64,000 nt of DNA from Salminus brasiliensis. Its lineage: Eukaryota > Chordata > Actinopteri > Characiformes > Bryconidae. The notes beneath the pieces were generated by a model. That model did no database searches. It was not told the origin of the DNA and was given only the letters and a program-made list of their open reading frames with translations. A program made the translations under genes and the position numbers. Positions 21,503 through 36,773 of this stretch are shown piece by piece (position 1 is the first letter of the stretch; every line of letters begins with the position of its first letter). The DNA lies in contig NC_132901.1 in assembly GCF_030463535.1 (NCBI RefSeq), positions 7,628,852 through 7,692,851 of the forward strand, written 5' to 3'.

Positions 21503-24500
21503 ACCCACGGTTTCTTCGAAAGAGCAGTTTTATTCAAGAACAAAGTCGCCGATGATAAGCTATAATACAAATTATTATTATTAATATTATTATTTTTTTT
21601 TTTTTCCCCCATGAGTGCTTCTGCAGCCATTATTGTAAAAGGAATGACCTTCAGTGTATGTATGTATGTAAATCAACTTACTTAGTTGTTTGTCTGCATT
21701 TAATTGGTATAGTATACTAAGATTCAGGGGCAGAGCAGCAAACTAAAATACTGTGCCATACTAACTGTATGGCGTGGGGTTGTAATGCTAAGTGGGATAA
21801 ATGAAGCTGCACATCACCTGTGAAAGACCAGTCCAGAGGAGATCAGCCTTACAGGTGGGGAATAGTGAGGCAGGAAACCATACTAGGGTTGACTTGAAGC
21901 CTAGAACTATACACTTGATCTTTGTAATGAAAGCTGTCTAGTATATATAACCAGGCATACGGGTAGGAAAGAGAGGAAATGAGTATCTCCACAAGCTTTT
22001 TTTGTTGGGTCACAGAAGGGTGAAGTTATTCAAAGCCTTAGGTTTATGGTGAGATTTGAGTGAGCAAGAATAGGTTCAGAGCTAGACTTTTGATGTAGAG
22101 GGTCGGAGCAAGGCAAAAGGACAAGGGTAGAGTAAGTAAAATAGTATGGCGGTCAAAGGCCTCAGGTTTATGATGAAGGTGGATTGAGTTAAAGTGACCG
22201 TGAGCTTAGGCCTTTGCCTTAGGATACAAAGGAAGGTTCAGTAAAAGTGAATTTCAACATTAGCCATCAGCCTGATGATTTGGATACACATGGCCTCGGC
22301 CTACTGAGGAATGCACATCTAAGTAGAATGGTCATGACTGCATGGAATGGGTTAAATGAAAGTAAAAGTTTAAAAATAATAATTTGGTGTGTTGCTTATT
22401 GAGATAGAGGGAGGGATGGGGTTAATTTGTTTCAGGACAAGAATGAGATTGGAGTTGTTTCATGTGAGGGGTTCGAATGAGGATGGAGTGATTTTGTTTA
22501 ATGGTTGGAGGAAGGATGGGGTTATTTCATTTTAGGTTTTGTGAGAAGGTGGTGGGGTTTGTATTAGAGTATGAATGGAAATGGGTTATTTTATTTTGGG
22601 GTTAGACGGCGGATGGGGTTATTTGGTTTCATGGTTAGAATGATGTTAAGGTTATGTTGTACTAGGTTAAGAGGGAGGACAGAGTTATTTTGTATTAGGA
22701 CTACTTGGTTTGGTCACAAAAAGATGAATTTGGTTGAAGCCTTAGGTTAATGGTGAGATTCGAGCGAGCAAGAATAGGTTCAGAGCTAGACTTTTGATGT
22801 AGAGGGTCGGAGCAAGGCAAAAAGACGAGGGTAGAGTAAGTAAATTTAGGTAGCGTAAGTAAAAAAGTATGGCGGTGAAAGTGTGTTTAGTGCAGATGTG
22901 ATCTAGGAAGAGTGAGTAACAGCAGCTTTGTAAACGAGGCCTCAGGTTTATGATGGAGGTGGATTGTGTTAAAGTGACTGTGAGCTTAGGCCTTTGCCTT
23001 AGGAAGGTTCAGAAAAAGTGAATTTCAACATTGGCCATCAGCCTGATGATTTGGATACACATGGCCTCGGCCTACTGAGGAATGCACATCTAAGTAGAAT
23101 GGTCATGACTGCATGGAATGGGTTAAATGAAAGTAAAAGTTTAAAAATAATAATTTGGTGTGTTGCTTATTGAGATAGAGGGAGGGATGGGGTTAATTTG
23201 TTTTAGGACAAGAATGAGATTGGAGTTGTTTCATGTGAGGGGTTCGAATGAGGATGGGGAGTGATTTTGTATAATGGTTGGAGGAAGGATGGTGTTATTT
23301 CATTTTAGGGTTGGAGAGAGAAGGTGGTGGGGTTTGTATTAGAGTATGAATGAAAATGGGTTATTTTATTTTTGGGTTAGACGGCGGATGGGGTTATTTG
23401 GTTTCATGGTTAGAATGATGTTAAGGTTATGTTGTACTAGGTTAAGAGGGAGGACAGAGTTATTTTGTATTAGGACTATTTGGTTTGGTTCACTAAAAGA
23501 TGAATTTGGTTGAAGCCTTAGGTTAATGGTGAGATTCGAGCGAGCAAGAATAGGTTCAGAGCTAGACTTATGATGTAGAGGGTCGGAGCAAGGCAAAAGG
23601 ACGAGGGTAGAGTAAGTAAAATAGTATGGCGGTCAAAGGCCTCAGTTTTATGATGAAGGTGGATTGAGTTAAAGTGACGGTGAGTTTAAGCCTTTGCCTT
23701 AGGATACAAAGGAAGGTTCAGTAAAAGTGAATTTCAACATTAGCCATCAGCCTGATGATTTGGATACACATGGCCTCGGCCTACTGAGGAATGCACATCT
23801 AAGTAGAATGGTCATGACTGCATGGAATGGGTTAAATGAAAGTAAAAGTTTAAAAATAATAATTTGGTGTTTTGCTTATTGAGATAGAGGGAGGGATGGG
23901 GTTAATTTGTTTTAGGACAAGAATGAGATTGGAGTTGTTTCATGTGAGGGGTTCGAATGAGGATGGGGAGTGATTTTGTATAATGGTTGGAGGAAGGATG
24001 GGGTTATTTGGTTTCATGGTTAGAATGATGTTAAGGTTATGTTGTACTAGGTTAAGAGGGAGGACAGAGTTATTTTGTATTAGGACTACTTGGTTTGGTC
24101 ACAAAAAGATGAATTTGGTTGAAGCCTAAGGTTAATGGTGAGATTCGAGCGAGCAAGAATAGGTTCAGAGCTAGACTTTTGATGTAGAGGGTCGGAGCAA
24201 GGCAAAAAGACGAGGGTAGAGTAAGTAAATTTAGGTAGCGTAAGTAAAAAAGTATGGCGGTGAAAGTGTGTTTAGTGCAGATGTGATCTAGGAAGAGTGA
24301 GTAACAGCAGCTTTGTAAACGAGGCCTCAGGTTTATGATGGAGGTGGATTGTGTTAAAGTGACTGTGAGCTTAGGCCTTTGCCTTAGGAAGGTTCAGAAA
24401 AAGTGAATTTCAACATTGGCCATCAGCCTGATGATTTGGATACACATGGCCTCGGCCTACTGAGGAATGCAGATCTAAGTAGAATGGTCATGACTGCATG

Positions 24501-25436
24501 GAATGGGTTAAATGAAAGTAAAAGTTTAAAAATAATAATTTGGTGTGTTGCTTATTGAGATAGAGGGAGGGATGGGGTTAATTTGTTTTAGTACAAGAAT
24601 GAAATTGGAGTTGTTTCATGTGAGGGGTTCGAATGAGGATGGAGTTATTTTGTATAATGGTTGGAGGAAGGATGGGGTTATTTTATTTAGGATTGGAGAG
24701 AGAAAATGGTTATTTTCTATTAGGGTTAAAATGAAAAATGGGGTTTTAGGGTTTAAATGAGCTTGGGTTTATTTTGTATTGGGGTTAGAGTGAAGGTGCA
24801 GTTATTTTGTATTAGGCTTGAAAAAGGGCATGATAGTTTTATGTTAGGTTTAGAATAAGTTTTGTCTTTTTTTTTTGTTATTTTGTTTTTTGTGTTTTAG
24901 GGTTGGGGGGGTGTATGCAGTTATTTTGTGTTAGGGTTAGTATGAGATTTTTGGCTATGGTATATTGGGTGTGTTACGAGTGCGTATTAGGGGACCTATG
25001 GAGAGCCGTTCCGAGTGTGGAAGCGCCGGTGACAAAGACGCATCGAAGGTGGAAGTCATACTGCGCACACACGGCAACACTGTGCTTTACACACTCCTCA
25101 AGGTCGCCCCGCACGACGAGCAAAACAACGCACCCACGTCTCGGATGCCCAGCACGCTCTCGCCGAGGCTCTCCTCCAACGCACCGGATAACACTCGCCC
25201 AGTTCGTGGCACCTTTTGTCGCCGTTTTCCACAGATTAGCACGCCAAATGCGCCGCCGCCCGTTCGGTACGCCGGTAGCGTGGCACGCTTCGGTGAGCGC
25301 CGTATTAAACGCGGCGTCGTTACGCTGCCCTTCCCGTCTTCTCAACACACGGTGGAGCCTCTCGGAGACGAGAGAGCATTTCTACGCTCGCCAAGTTGAG
25401 CTTTCGCCCATATTTCGCTCGACAAACGCCGAGAGA
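21503..25436. other. H2B-H1 spacer, unit 2
   Basis: The longest of the H2B-H1 spacers (3.9 kb), because the ~0.7 kb tandem repeat has four copies. TATATATAA is conserved at 21942-21950. Just before the CpG-rich H1 upstream region, unit 2 carries about 41 extra bases (GAGTGTGGAAGCGCCGGTGA onward, about 25013-25054) and lacks the GAGGTGATGAAGGAAATGAA segment of the other units. No gene supported. Confidence 0.8.
22004..24700. repeat. ~0.7 kb tandem repeat, unit 2 (four copies)
   Basis: The landmark GCCTCAG is at 22159, 22939, 23639 and 24324 (periods 780, 700 and 685). Copies here share the extra TTTAAAAATAATAATTTGG, which is absent from the other units, so they were amplified within this unit. 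Confidence 0.9.
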
Positions 25437-25521
25437 AAACACAAGTGCGAGACTGTCGCTGCCACACGGCTTTGCGGCATCGAGCGAGTTGAGTCTATAA
25501 CGTTCTCATGTGGCTTTTAAG
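25437..25521 (+). promoter_or_regulatory. H1 promoter, unit 2
   Basis: AAACACA at 25437-25443 and TTTTAAG at 25515-25521. CTATAACG replaces CTACAACG of unit 1 just upstream of the TATA-like box. Confidence 0.75.
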
Positions 25522-25604
25522 GGCCGGCCCCCTCGCTGCAGCGGGAGGTTCTACAGAACGCTGCAGCAGTTTGTGCTCACTCGCGCTCTCAGCAAAGCAG
25601 AACA

Positions 25605-26228
25605 ATGGCAGAAGTCGCTCCAGCCCCAGCCGCCTCGGCGCCCGCCAAGGCCCCCAAGAAGAAGGCCGCCGCCCGCCCCAAGAAAGCCGGCCCCAGCGTG
25701 GGCGAGCTCATCGTCAAGGCCGTCTCGGCTTCCAAGGAGAGGAGCGGCGTGTCTCTCGCCGCCCTGAAGAAAGCCCTGGCTGCCGGCGGCTACGACGTCG
25801 AGAAGAACAACTCACGCGTTAAGCTCGCCGTCAAGAGCCTCGTCACCAAGGGCACTCTGGTGCAGACCAAAGGCACCGGCGCGTCGGGCTCTTTCAAGCT
25901 TAACAAGAAGCAGGCCGAGGCAAAGAAGAAGCCGGCCGCCAAGAAACCGGCACCTAAAGCTAAGAAGCCGGCCGCCAAGAAACCAGCCGCGGCCAAGAAG
26001 CCCAAGAAGGTAGCAGCCAAGAAACCCACTGCGGCTAAGAAATCCCCCAAGAAGGCCAAGAAGCCCGTCGCGGCCGCTAAGAAGGCAGCGAAGAGCCCCA
26101 AGAAGGCCAAGAAGCCGGCGGCTCCCAAAAAGGCGACCAAGAGCCCAAAGAAAGCCAAAACGGTCAAGCCTAAAGCAGCTAAGCCCAAAGCGGCGAAGGC
26201 GAAAAAGGCTGCCCCTAAGAAGAAGTAA
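25605..26228 (+). CDS. Linker histone H1, unit 2
   Basis: 207 residues, identical to the unit 1 H1, including all three SPKK motifs and P171. The coding DNA shows no difference by eye, unlike the H2B of this unit. Confidence 0.97.
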   Translation: MAEVAPAPAASAPAKAPKKKAAARPKKAGPSVGELIVKAVSASKERSGVSLAALKKALAAGGYDVEKNNSRVKLAVKSLVTKGTLVQTKGTGASGSFKLNKKQAEAKKKPAAKKPAPKAKKPAAKKPAAAKKPKKVAAKKPTAAKKSPKKAKKPVAAAKKAAKSPKKAKKPAAPKKATKSPKKAKTVKPKAAKPKAAKAKKAAPKKK

Positions 26229-26276
26229 AGTAAACAGTTACGCCGTTTACCTTCATGACTTATTTCTCTCTTCAAC

Positions 26277-26292
26277 GGCTCTTTTAAGAGCC
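26277..26292 (+). terminator. Histone 3' stem-loop, H1 unit 2
   Basis: Identical stem-loop 48 bases after the stop. Confidence 0.95.
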
Positions 26293-26680
26293 ACCCACAG
26301 TTTCATAGAAAGCAGCTTTGCCCCCCTTGTTACTGCACAATGAAATGATTGTTAAAAAAAAAAAAAAACAACAACAACACAAAAATATCTCTCATTAGTT
26401 ACCCCAAACAATAATTATATATGATAAATATTCTTTGGGGTTTGGTTTGGTCTTTCCTTCTATGACCACTGTTTGGTCGAACGTGTTACATTTGAGCTGG
26501 AAAGGGAAACGAAACACGGGGCACGAGTGGGGGTAAATGTTTCTTTCTTTAACCCGTTTTCTTTCTTCCTTCCTTTCTTTCTCTCTCTCGCTCACACAGA
26601 CACAGCACGAGAGGAGGAGGGGGTCGGGTAGGAAAGCGAGCAGAGGTGGGAGGACGCTAGAGTCTGACGGCGGAAATGCG
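26293..26680. other. H1-H2A spacer, unit 2
   Basis: No gene; same A-run, CTTT/CTTC tract and purine-rich segment as unit 1, with small length differences in the A-run. Confidence 0.75.
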
Positions 26681-27191
<511 letters not shown>

Positions 27192-27225
27192 ATTGGCGCT
27201 CTCCGTTGATTTATCCATACACAAA

Positions 27226-27241
27226 GGCTCTTTTAAGAGCC
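27226..27241 (+). terminator. Histone 3' stem-loop, H2A unit 2
   Basis: Identical stem-loop with the H2A-type ACAAA upstream flank. Confidence 0.95.
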
Positions 27242-27679
27242 ACCCATTTTTTTCTAAGAAAAGTGCTGCTCCTTTACAAACACTACATATTCTTCACGTG
27301 ATTTCCAACTGCATAAAAATAATAGCTTTATGAACCGATTTATTATATAAACACACCGCCGTCCTTTTTTTCTTTTTTTCTCTCGTGTTACTAGAATAGA
27401 TAATTGCCGATATATTTTTTTCATATATTTCACGTACTGAGACCAACACCTCATGCATATGTGTATGTATACACCCTTCATATATATATATATATATGTA
27501 TATATATTAGACACACACATATATATGTTTGTGTGTAATGTTCGCAGTAATGTATATTAGTTTACAAATGTTGATTAGTTTGATCCTATTATTTTTCTTC
27601 TTATTATATATATATTTTTTTTTGTTGTTTTGTATTACAGGAGCCCGCCGCTTTGCTTTTAGGTTTGAAAAGAAGACGC
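27242..27679. other. H2A-H3 spacer, units 2/3
   Basis: AT-rich, no gene; TA runs at about 27481-27508, then the leader into the H3 promoter. Confidence 0.75.
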
Positions 27680-28247
<568 letters not shown>

Positions 28248-28282
28248 ACAGAGCGCTTCGACGTTTACCTGAAATACCCAAC

Positions 28283-28298
28283 GGCTCTTTTAAGAGCC
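28283..28298 (+). terminator. Histone 3' stem-loop, H3 unit 3
   Basis: Identical stem-loop with ACCTACC flank. Confidence 0.95.
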
Positions 28299-31047
28299 AC
28301 CTACCCGTGTCCGCGCCGAAACAGCAAATGTCCGCCTCACCTCGGTGTTGCGTTTATATAATGTAAGGCTATTATGACGCGCGCGCTTCTAAATTCCATA
28401 GGACTGAGCGAGCGAAACCAGCCTTGAGACAGTGGTTGTGAAGATTAGGGAAAAAAGCAACTTCTGTATGTGTATACATATATATATATATATATATATT
28501 TCACATCAAAATCGCCATTTTTAACGTGTTTTAATACATATGAATACTTTTCTTTTAATTCCTATCAATATGTTTATACATATTTAATAGTTTGGAAACT
28601 GTTCATTCACCCCAGCAGAAAGTAGAAGCCACTGCCGCTTCAGTAGAACACTACACTTTACACTATGTAGTGTTTAGGCCGGTTTTGGCCTATTACATAC
28701 GGCATTAGTCATGGATGGAGCGTAGATCCCACCGCGTGGTGAAACTATACAACTGCAAGCACAGTTTCAGAGAGTAATGTATGTGTATATTCATATAATG
28801 AGAGCTTGATTTGGGGTACTTACGTTTCATACATATGCAACATAAGTTTGATTGCATAGAGAGTAAGCGAGACCAGTTTGTGCTTGCTTTTAGGGCAGCA
28901 GTAAAGGAGGTAAGTGTATAGTCCGGAGAGGAATGTTTGTTTGTTTGTTTGTTTTTAATCTCTTTCAATACCTCTACCAGAACAAGGCATGTCTAACTCT
29001 AAAAAATTATATGTTTACTCTATATGTTAACTCTATAAAATTCATGTTTCCCGTCACATTGTTTGTAAAATTAACCCAGATCAGCGGGAAAACTCGCCAA
29101 AATTAAATGAATGTTGAGTCAGTATTGTTTTGTGCTATACTTCAAAAATTACCTTATTTAGTACAGTCTAGCTTGTCTGGAAGTATAACCCTTGAAGTAT
29201 GGATCAAATTAAATGAACCTTCCCAGCACATGTAAAATGATCATTAGAGAAGCCTAGGGAAAAGAAATAGTGAATAAATACTGGCAGGGGTAAAGTGTTT
29301 GTCCTGCCTAGGATGCACCCGGTTATGTAATAGAGAGTAGAAGCCTTTGAGCCTTGAGTACAGTAGTGCTCTTCTGTGTGGTGAATAGAAGGGCTTTTGG
29401 AAGTGCTCATTGCAAACGACCACCGTTGTTTTGGGATCATGGGCATATATGTCATGGATGGAGCGTGGATGCCATCGTGTGGTCAAACAAGGCAAATGCA
29501 AACGTTAACTACGTAGATTTATTCGTGAATGTGTGTGAATGTTACAGCTTTTTCATTTGATAGATGGTTGTGAACTCCAATACGTCTACTAAGTCATTTG
29601 TATTGCGGTGTTATTTTGGTTAGTGTTTTTTAAAGTACATTTTTAAAAATGTTTCTATTGAAGCATACTTCAGTTCAGGGCATTTTAGAAGCCAGCATGG
29701 TTACCAGTTCTCATGCTGCCAGGCAATGAAATGGAAACTTAATTTAGGGCAATTTTATACACATTAAATATGATTGTTAACTGCACCAATAAATCTAAAA
29801 AGTAATTACATGTCTTTTGGGATGATTTTCGTTTGGGCTTGGGTTTCATTTTAACAATATGCTAACGATAAAGTCGGACAGAAGGAAAGGTTTTGAAGAA
29901 TGCTTGAAAGAAGCAGTCTTTAAGGAAGGCACTGTATTAGCCATCATGACAACCAAACAGCATGCAGTTAGGTAAAAAGCCACCAATTCACTCACTGCTA
30001 GAAGCCTTTGAGACAAATTGTAGAGTAGTGCACTTCTATGTAGGACCTTTGTTTCCTTCTCTTTAGAGCCCTTAAACTCTGTGTATCAGTTTATATTGAG
30101 GTTCCCATAATAATCATAAATCAATAAAGAAAACCGCTCATCTGCTATCAAGACCTGACTGAGGAGCTGGAGGCCAGTGAAGCAAAGCTAAAATATGGAA
30201 AAGCATACGCACCCTGCAAGGTTTCGGTCAGAGACTTTCTTCAAGGCATAGGTAAATAACAAATGAATACAAAAGTGCTAACAAAAGTTTATCAACAGCC
30301 GACCGTACTGACTTGCTCCCTTGTGAGCAAGTCAGACCCTTAGCTTCTAACTCTTTCTCCTCTTTCTGATTTTGCTTCTTTAAATGTCTGCATGGACCAA
30401 AAAAGAAAAAATCAAAAAGATGAATTGTTTTATATTTTGCAGATTTACATTTTGACCACCAGATGGCATCCACGCTCCATTCACGTACTACGACCACAGA
30501 CTTAAAGCTTAGCCCTGAAACTCCATCAGAAGCCTAAGGGGTAGGTATAGCCAAACTGCTTCCACTCACCCTGACTTCATCATGAGCTCTACACTTACTT
30601 TGCTTACCACAATGTCTTTCCATATTTCTTTATCATCCACTAACTGCAACATATGATAAAAGCAACATTAACTCCCTCTGTGTTTATCTAATCTAACATG
30701 ACTTTTATTAGAAGATGTAAAGCGAGCCTGAGAAATCCAAGGGGTAAACATGTAGTTTTAGTTGGCCTCATTAGGAGCTTTTCCCTTGTATGCAATAATA
30801 TACCATTTTTTCGATTTGTGTTTGATCTTTCTTACTTTAAATGTCTCTGTGGACACTATATCTTTAACTTGTAGTGTATTAGATCAACGACTACAATTCC
30901 CATGATGCCTAACTAAAGATGGTCTCTGACCAAAACCTTGCCAAATAAAATTGACTCATCTGCTATCAAGACCTGACCGAGGAGCTGGAGGCCAGTGGAG
31001 CAAAGCTAAAATATGGAAAAGCATACGCACCCTCAAATTGGTGCAAA

Positions 31048-31110
<63 letters not shown>

Positions 31111-32844
31111 CCTGCATGGTTTAGGTCAGAGACTTTCTTCAAGGCATAGGTAAGTAACAAATGAATACAAAAGTGCTAACAAAAGTTTATCAACAGCCGA
31201 CCGTACTGCCTCCTCCCTTGTAAGTTAGCTTTTTGCTATTTAAATGTAACTCTTTCTCCTCTTTCTGATTTTGCTTCTTTAATTGTCTCCGTGGACAATA
31301 AATAAATAAATAAATAAATAAATAAATTAAAAATTGCAAGATTAATTGTTTTACATTTTGACCACACGATGGCATCCACGCTCCATTTACGTACTATGAC
31401 CACAGTCTTGAGGCCTAGCCTTGAAACTCCATCAGAAGCCTAAAAGACTTGACTAGAGAAGTGCACTTCTGTGTAGTGTATACAGTGTAAGGGATTTAGG
31501 AAGTGCCCTATTGCAAACGTCACCGTTGTTTTGGGATCGTGGATATATGTCATGGATGGAGCGTGGATGCCATCGTGTGGTCAAACTCGCAAATGCAAAC
31601 GCTAAAAACATAGATGTATACGTGTATGTGTGTGAATGTTACAGCTTTTACATATGACAGATGGTTGTGAACTCCAGTAAGTCTACTAAGTTCTACCAAG
31701 GAACTTTTGGGCATTTTAGTAGCCAGCATGATAACCAGTTGTCATGCTACCAGGCAATGAAATGAAAACTTAATTTAGGGCACCGTAATTTTGTTTGGGT
31801 TTTAACAATATGCTAATGATAAAGTAGGACAGAAGAAAACAAAATATTCAATACTGTATTATCTCCTTACAGATCTTGATAAAATGTCTTTAGTTAAAGA
31901 ATGCTTGATAGAAGCACTCTTTATTTAAGGCACTTTATTATCAGTTAGGTAAAAAGCCAACAATTCGCTCACTAAGAGACAAACTGTAGAGTAGTGCAGT
32001 TCTATGTAGGACCGTTGTTCTCCTCCCCTTAGAGCCCTTAAATTCTATGTTGTATGGTTATGTGTATGTATGTATGCATCAGCTTATATTGAGGTCAACA
32101 TAATAATCATAAATCAATAAAGAACACCGCTCTGCTATCAAGACCTGGCTGAAGAGCTGGAGGCAAGTGGGGCAAAGCTAAAAATTGGAAAGCGGATGCA
32201 CCATCAGCGCAAAAAATCATTTAACCTGCAAGGTCAGAGACTTTCTTCAAGGCATAGGTAAGTAACAAATTAACACAAAAGTGCTAACAAAGGTGTATCA
32301 AAAGCCAGCCGTACTCACTTGTGAATTAGCTTTTTTGTGCTTCTCAAATTTAACTCTTTCTCCTCTTTCTGATTTTGCTTCTTTAAATGTCTCTGTGGAC
32401 CAAAAAAATATATATATATCTATTTATATTTTGCAGATTTACATTTTGACCACCAGATGGCATCCACGCTCCATTCACGTACTACGACCACAGTCTTAAA
32501 GCTTAGCCCTGAAACTCCATCAGAATCCTAAAGGGTAGGTCAAGCCAAACTGCTTCCACTCACCCTGACTTCATCATGAGCTTTACACTTTATATCACCA
32601 CAATTTCTTTATCATCTACTAACTGCAACATATGTCTAAGGCTTTATCATCCACTAACTGCAACATACTTTGCTTTCCACAATTTCTTTCCTTCCTTTCT
32701 CTTCCACTAACTGCTAACCAATATGGCTGTTATTAGAATATGTATAGTGGAAACCTGAGGAATCCAAATGGTGTGGGTTTAGTTTAAGTTGGCCTCAATT
32801 TACTTTATGTGCAAAAATATTTCAGTGGTGGTTTGTGTGTGTGT

Positions 32845-32899
<55 letters not shown>

Positions 32900-33106
32900 G
32901 CATTTGTAGACATATATATGGCTTGCTTTATGCATACTCATTCATTCTGACAGAAAATACAAACCCTGTACTGGTTTGTGTGTTTCTTTAAACGTCTTTA
33001 TGTCAATGTGTCAATGACACGATGTGTCTTTATCCTGTAGTGTCAAGATCAAGGACTACAATTCCCATGATGCCTAACTACAAGTTCGATAGATGACGTA
33101 TTATTG

Positions 33107-33167
<61 letters not shown>

Positions 33168-35378
33168 ATATCTCTATATATCTCTATATATATATCTTCA
33201 TCTAATGATGAAATCCGATAACTGCACGTCCAGTCACAGTAAAAAGTAAACCGTGTGCCATGGTGTACAGTAGTGGGCTGATCTTCGTGGGTGCTTGTTT
33301 TATGCTTGCAAGGTCGTAACCCTAGTACTAAATAGCCATTTATGTGATTTATATTCAGGTGCATTGAGGAAGGACTAATTTTGTCGTGTGTGTGTGTGTG
33401 TAATAAACGCTGCGCACGTTAGAATGGCGTGATGTAGTGTGACTTTGTTGTATACGAGACCGAGGCGCACATGGCGACAGCCATCAGAGGGCTGACCGAG
33501 GTATTTGTCGTGTTAAGACATATGTTAGCTACTTTTAATGTTCATACATGTGAAACGTCATTTTTTTTTTAGTCCTTACACTACTGGACCCTGGTTAGCT
33601 CCGGTGTGTCGTTGTTAGCACGATAACGTTTGCTAACTTGCCAAAAATGAAGTAGATAATGATATCCGATAACTCGATTTTGCCGAGAGCCTAAAGTTGT
33701 ACACCCAGTCACAGCAAATTGATGTAGAACTGCCGTTGCTGGATCTATGTGTGGAGTTGTACATAGCTTGGAGCCAGCTTAGCGATTTGCAGCGTGGCTA
33801 ACGCGGCCAGCATAAATAGTAAAGCGCAAATATGAGCCTAATTATGAGGGGTCATTATTTGTTGACCACAGTGCAGTACCACATGCAGAGTTGTAGCATA
33901 AAAGTACGCAATACAGCCGTGATTGGTGGCTGTTGAGTGATTTGAGTTAACTTGCTTTTTCAGGTCCACACATGAGCTAACAAAGCGATTAGCATGCTAG
34001 CTAACTCGGATGGTACAAACAATAACATACGCCAGCGAGTGTAAATACCTGTCAGATAAATACACACTCGCTCGAGTCAGTCAAGTTTTATTATGAAACG
34101 GTGTATATAGCAACATTTATACGTTTACTGTCGTGGTTGAAACCGAGAAGCCACCTTGGAGAGTAGCATGATGGCTAGGTGTCTTAAAATTAATCACAGA
34201 AATAACGATATTACGGACACGTGCGTAGTTCTCTATATTGTTATTTGGAGCAAGTGAGGGAGAAACAGTCGTGCTTAAACCCGGCTACCAACAGCGTATC
34301 TTCTGGTTTTCAGAGCTGGGCAGCCTGTGTAGCTTGCTAGCTAGTGTTTTGTTTACAAAAGATTATTTTCGTTAGCTAGTTGCCGAAACGACATCGGTCA
34401 ACCGAGAGAAAAAACAAGAAACAAAAAAAAAACAATTCCCAAGCAGCTCACTACTCCCTGTGGAGTGCACGATGTCACGAAAAAACGGCTTCTATACTCA
34501 CCTAGTGCACTAGAGAGTACTGGAGTGCGGTTTAGGATTGTACAACACACAATCAATTACTACAATAATAACAATAATAATGTCAAGTGTGTAATCTTTC
34601 TAAGAAAACGGTGCATAAATGTTTATTTACAAAGGTCACATGGCCCCTATGCACTTCAAATTTCGTGAAAAGGAGTCAGAGGCTGTGTATGAGCCTACTT
34701 TGAGTCACTGTAAGTTCATCTTAAGCCTAGGTCACTGAATTTTATTAATTCATTCAGCTATTTATTTATTTATTTTAAGATTTCGCCATAAGACCAAGCT
34801 ATTTCAGAAGTGATTTTAGCTCCTAATTATAGTTTAGCTTACTTTTTAATTATAAGGTCAAGCAGGTCTGGAGCTAGGCTGTAGGTTTCGAAGCTAAATC
34901 ATGATGAGTTAAAGTATTCAGAGTGAAGGTTATGCATGATCCAAAGTGTGCTGCGTTATTATTATTACTATTATTAGTTTATTCCTTTTTAGAACACTTG
35001 GAGTCTGGATGCCATTGTGTGGCCAGACTGTGAAACTACAAGCAGTAGAAGGAAGACATGCTGCAAATGCATTGAGAAGTGATGCTATTATTGCTTGACT
35101 TTGACTATTGATTGTCCCCCCCCCATGTACACCACATGTTAATGAAATCCACATGAAATCCAAAAAGAGCACTTTTTTGAATTTTGAACATGAGTACATC
35201 CAGAGGGTACGGAATTAATATTTAATTCCGAATTAATATTAATATATTGTATTTTGTATGGCTACCCACTCAGTGGCTTTATGTGCAATCTTTGAGTGGT
35301 CTAGGCATGTTTGAGACGCTGTACAGCAAAACAAGCGTTCTGCTCACGTACAGAGTATGAGGCGGAGCTAATGTACTG
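28299..35378. other. H3-H4 spacer, unit 3
   Basis: No gene supported. Nearly the same as unit 1 in order and sequence. CTCF-like cores at 30456-30468 and 32450-32462, ZNF143-like motifs at 30890-30908 and 33055-33073, exon-like ATG segment at about 33471, poly-C of 9 at 35116. The TA run is the shortest of the five (28478-28499). GTAAATAAC replaces GTAAGTAAC at the splice-donor-like site of the first module B (about 30251). Confidence 0.8.
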
Positions 35379-35809
<431 letters not shown>

Positions 35810-35839
35810 ACGCTCGGTCTGAACAGCTCTAAACACAAC

Positions 35840-35855
35840 GGCTCTTTTAAGAGCC
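35840..35855 (+). terminator. Histone 3' stem-loop, H4 unit 3
   Basis: Identical stem-loop with ACCCA and CAAAAGAG downstream. Confidence 0.95.
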
Positions 35856-36139
35856 ACCCACAAATCCAGCAAAAGAGCCTGTTTCTATTCTTAGTTTGTT
35901 ATCAAATAAGGCAGTCGATCTCCCGCATACTCTGTATTAAAATGTAATATACCGGAAGAATACATGTGTGTATATATACATATAATAGATATGTCTGTAT
36001 ATATGTATTGTTTTCCATTTGCCCCCCGTGTGCGTTGGTTAAATCCGAACTATATGTCTTAATAAATCCTGATAGAAAAAAAATCGGGGTGGGAATGAAG
36101 GGTGGGGGGTTGGCAAGAAGAGAGCGGACAATTTGTTGT
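35856..36139. other. H4-H2B spacer, unit 3 (shortened)
   Basis: About 350 bases shorter than unit 1. Sequence passes from GATAGAAAAAAAATCG straight to GGGGTGGGAATGAAGGGTGG near 36085, removing one arm of the internal duplication and most of the G-rich tract. The H2B CCAAT and TATA-like boxes remain. Confidence 0.85.
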
Positions 36140-36636
<497 letters not shown>

Positions 36637-36666
36637 ATAGTGATAGCGGCATAATCCAAACCCAAC

Positions 36667-36682
36667 GGCTCTTTTAAGAGCC
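36667..36682 (+). terminator. Histone 3' stem-loop, H2B unit 3
   Basis: Identical stem-loop; CAAAGAG downstream. Confidence 0.95.
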
Positions 36683-36740
36683 ACCCACGGTTTCTTCCAA
36701 AGAGCAGTTTTATTCAAGAACCAAGTAAGTTATAATACTA

Positions 36741-36773
<33 letters not shown>
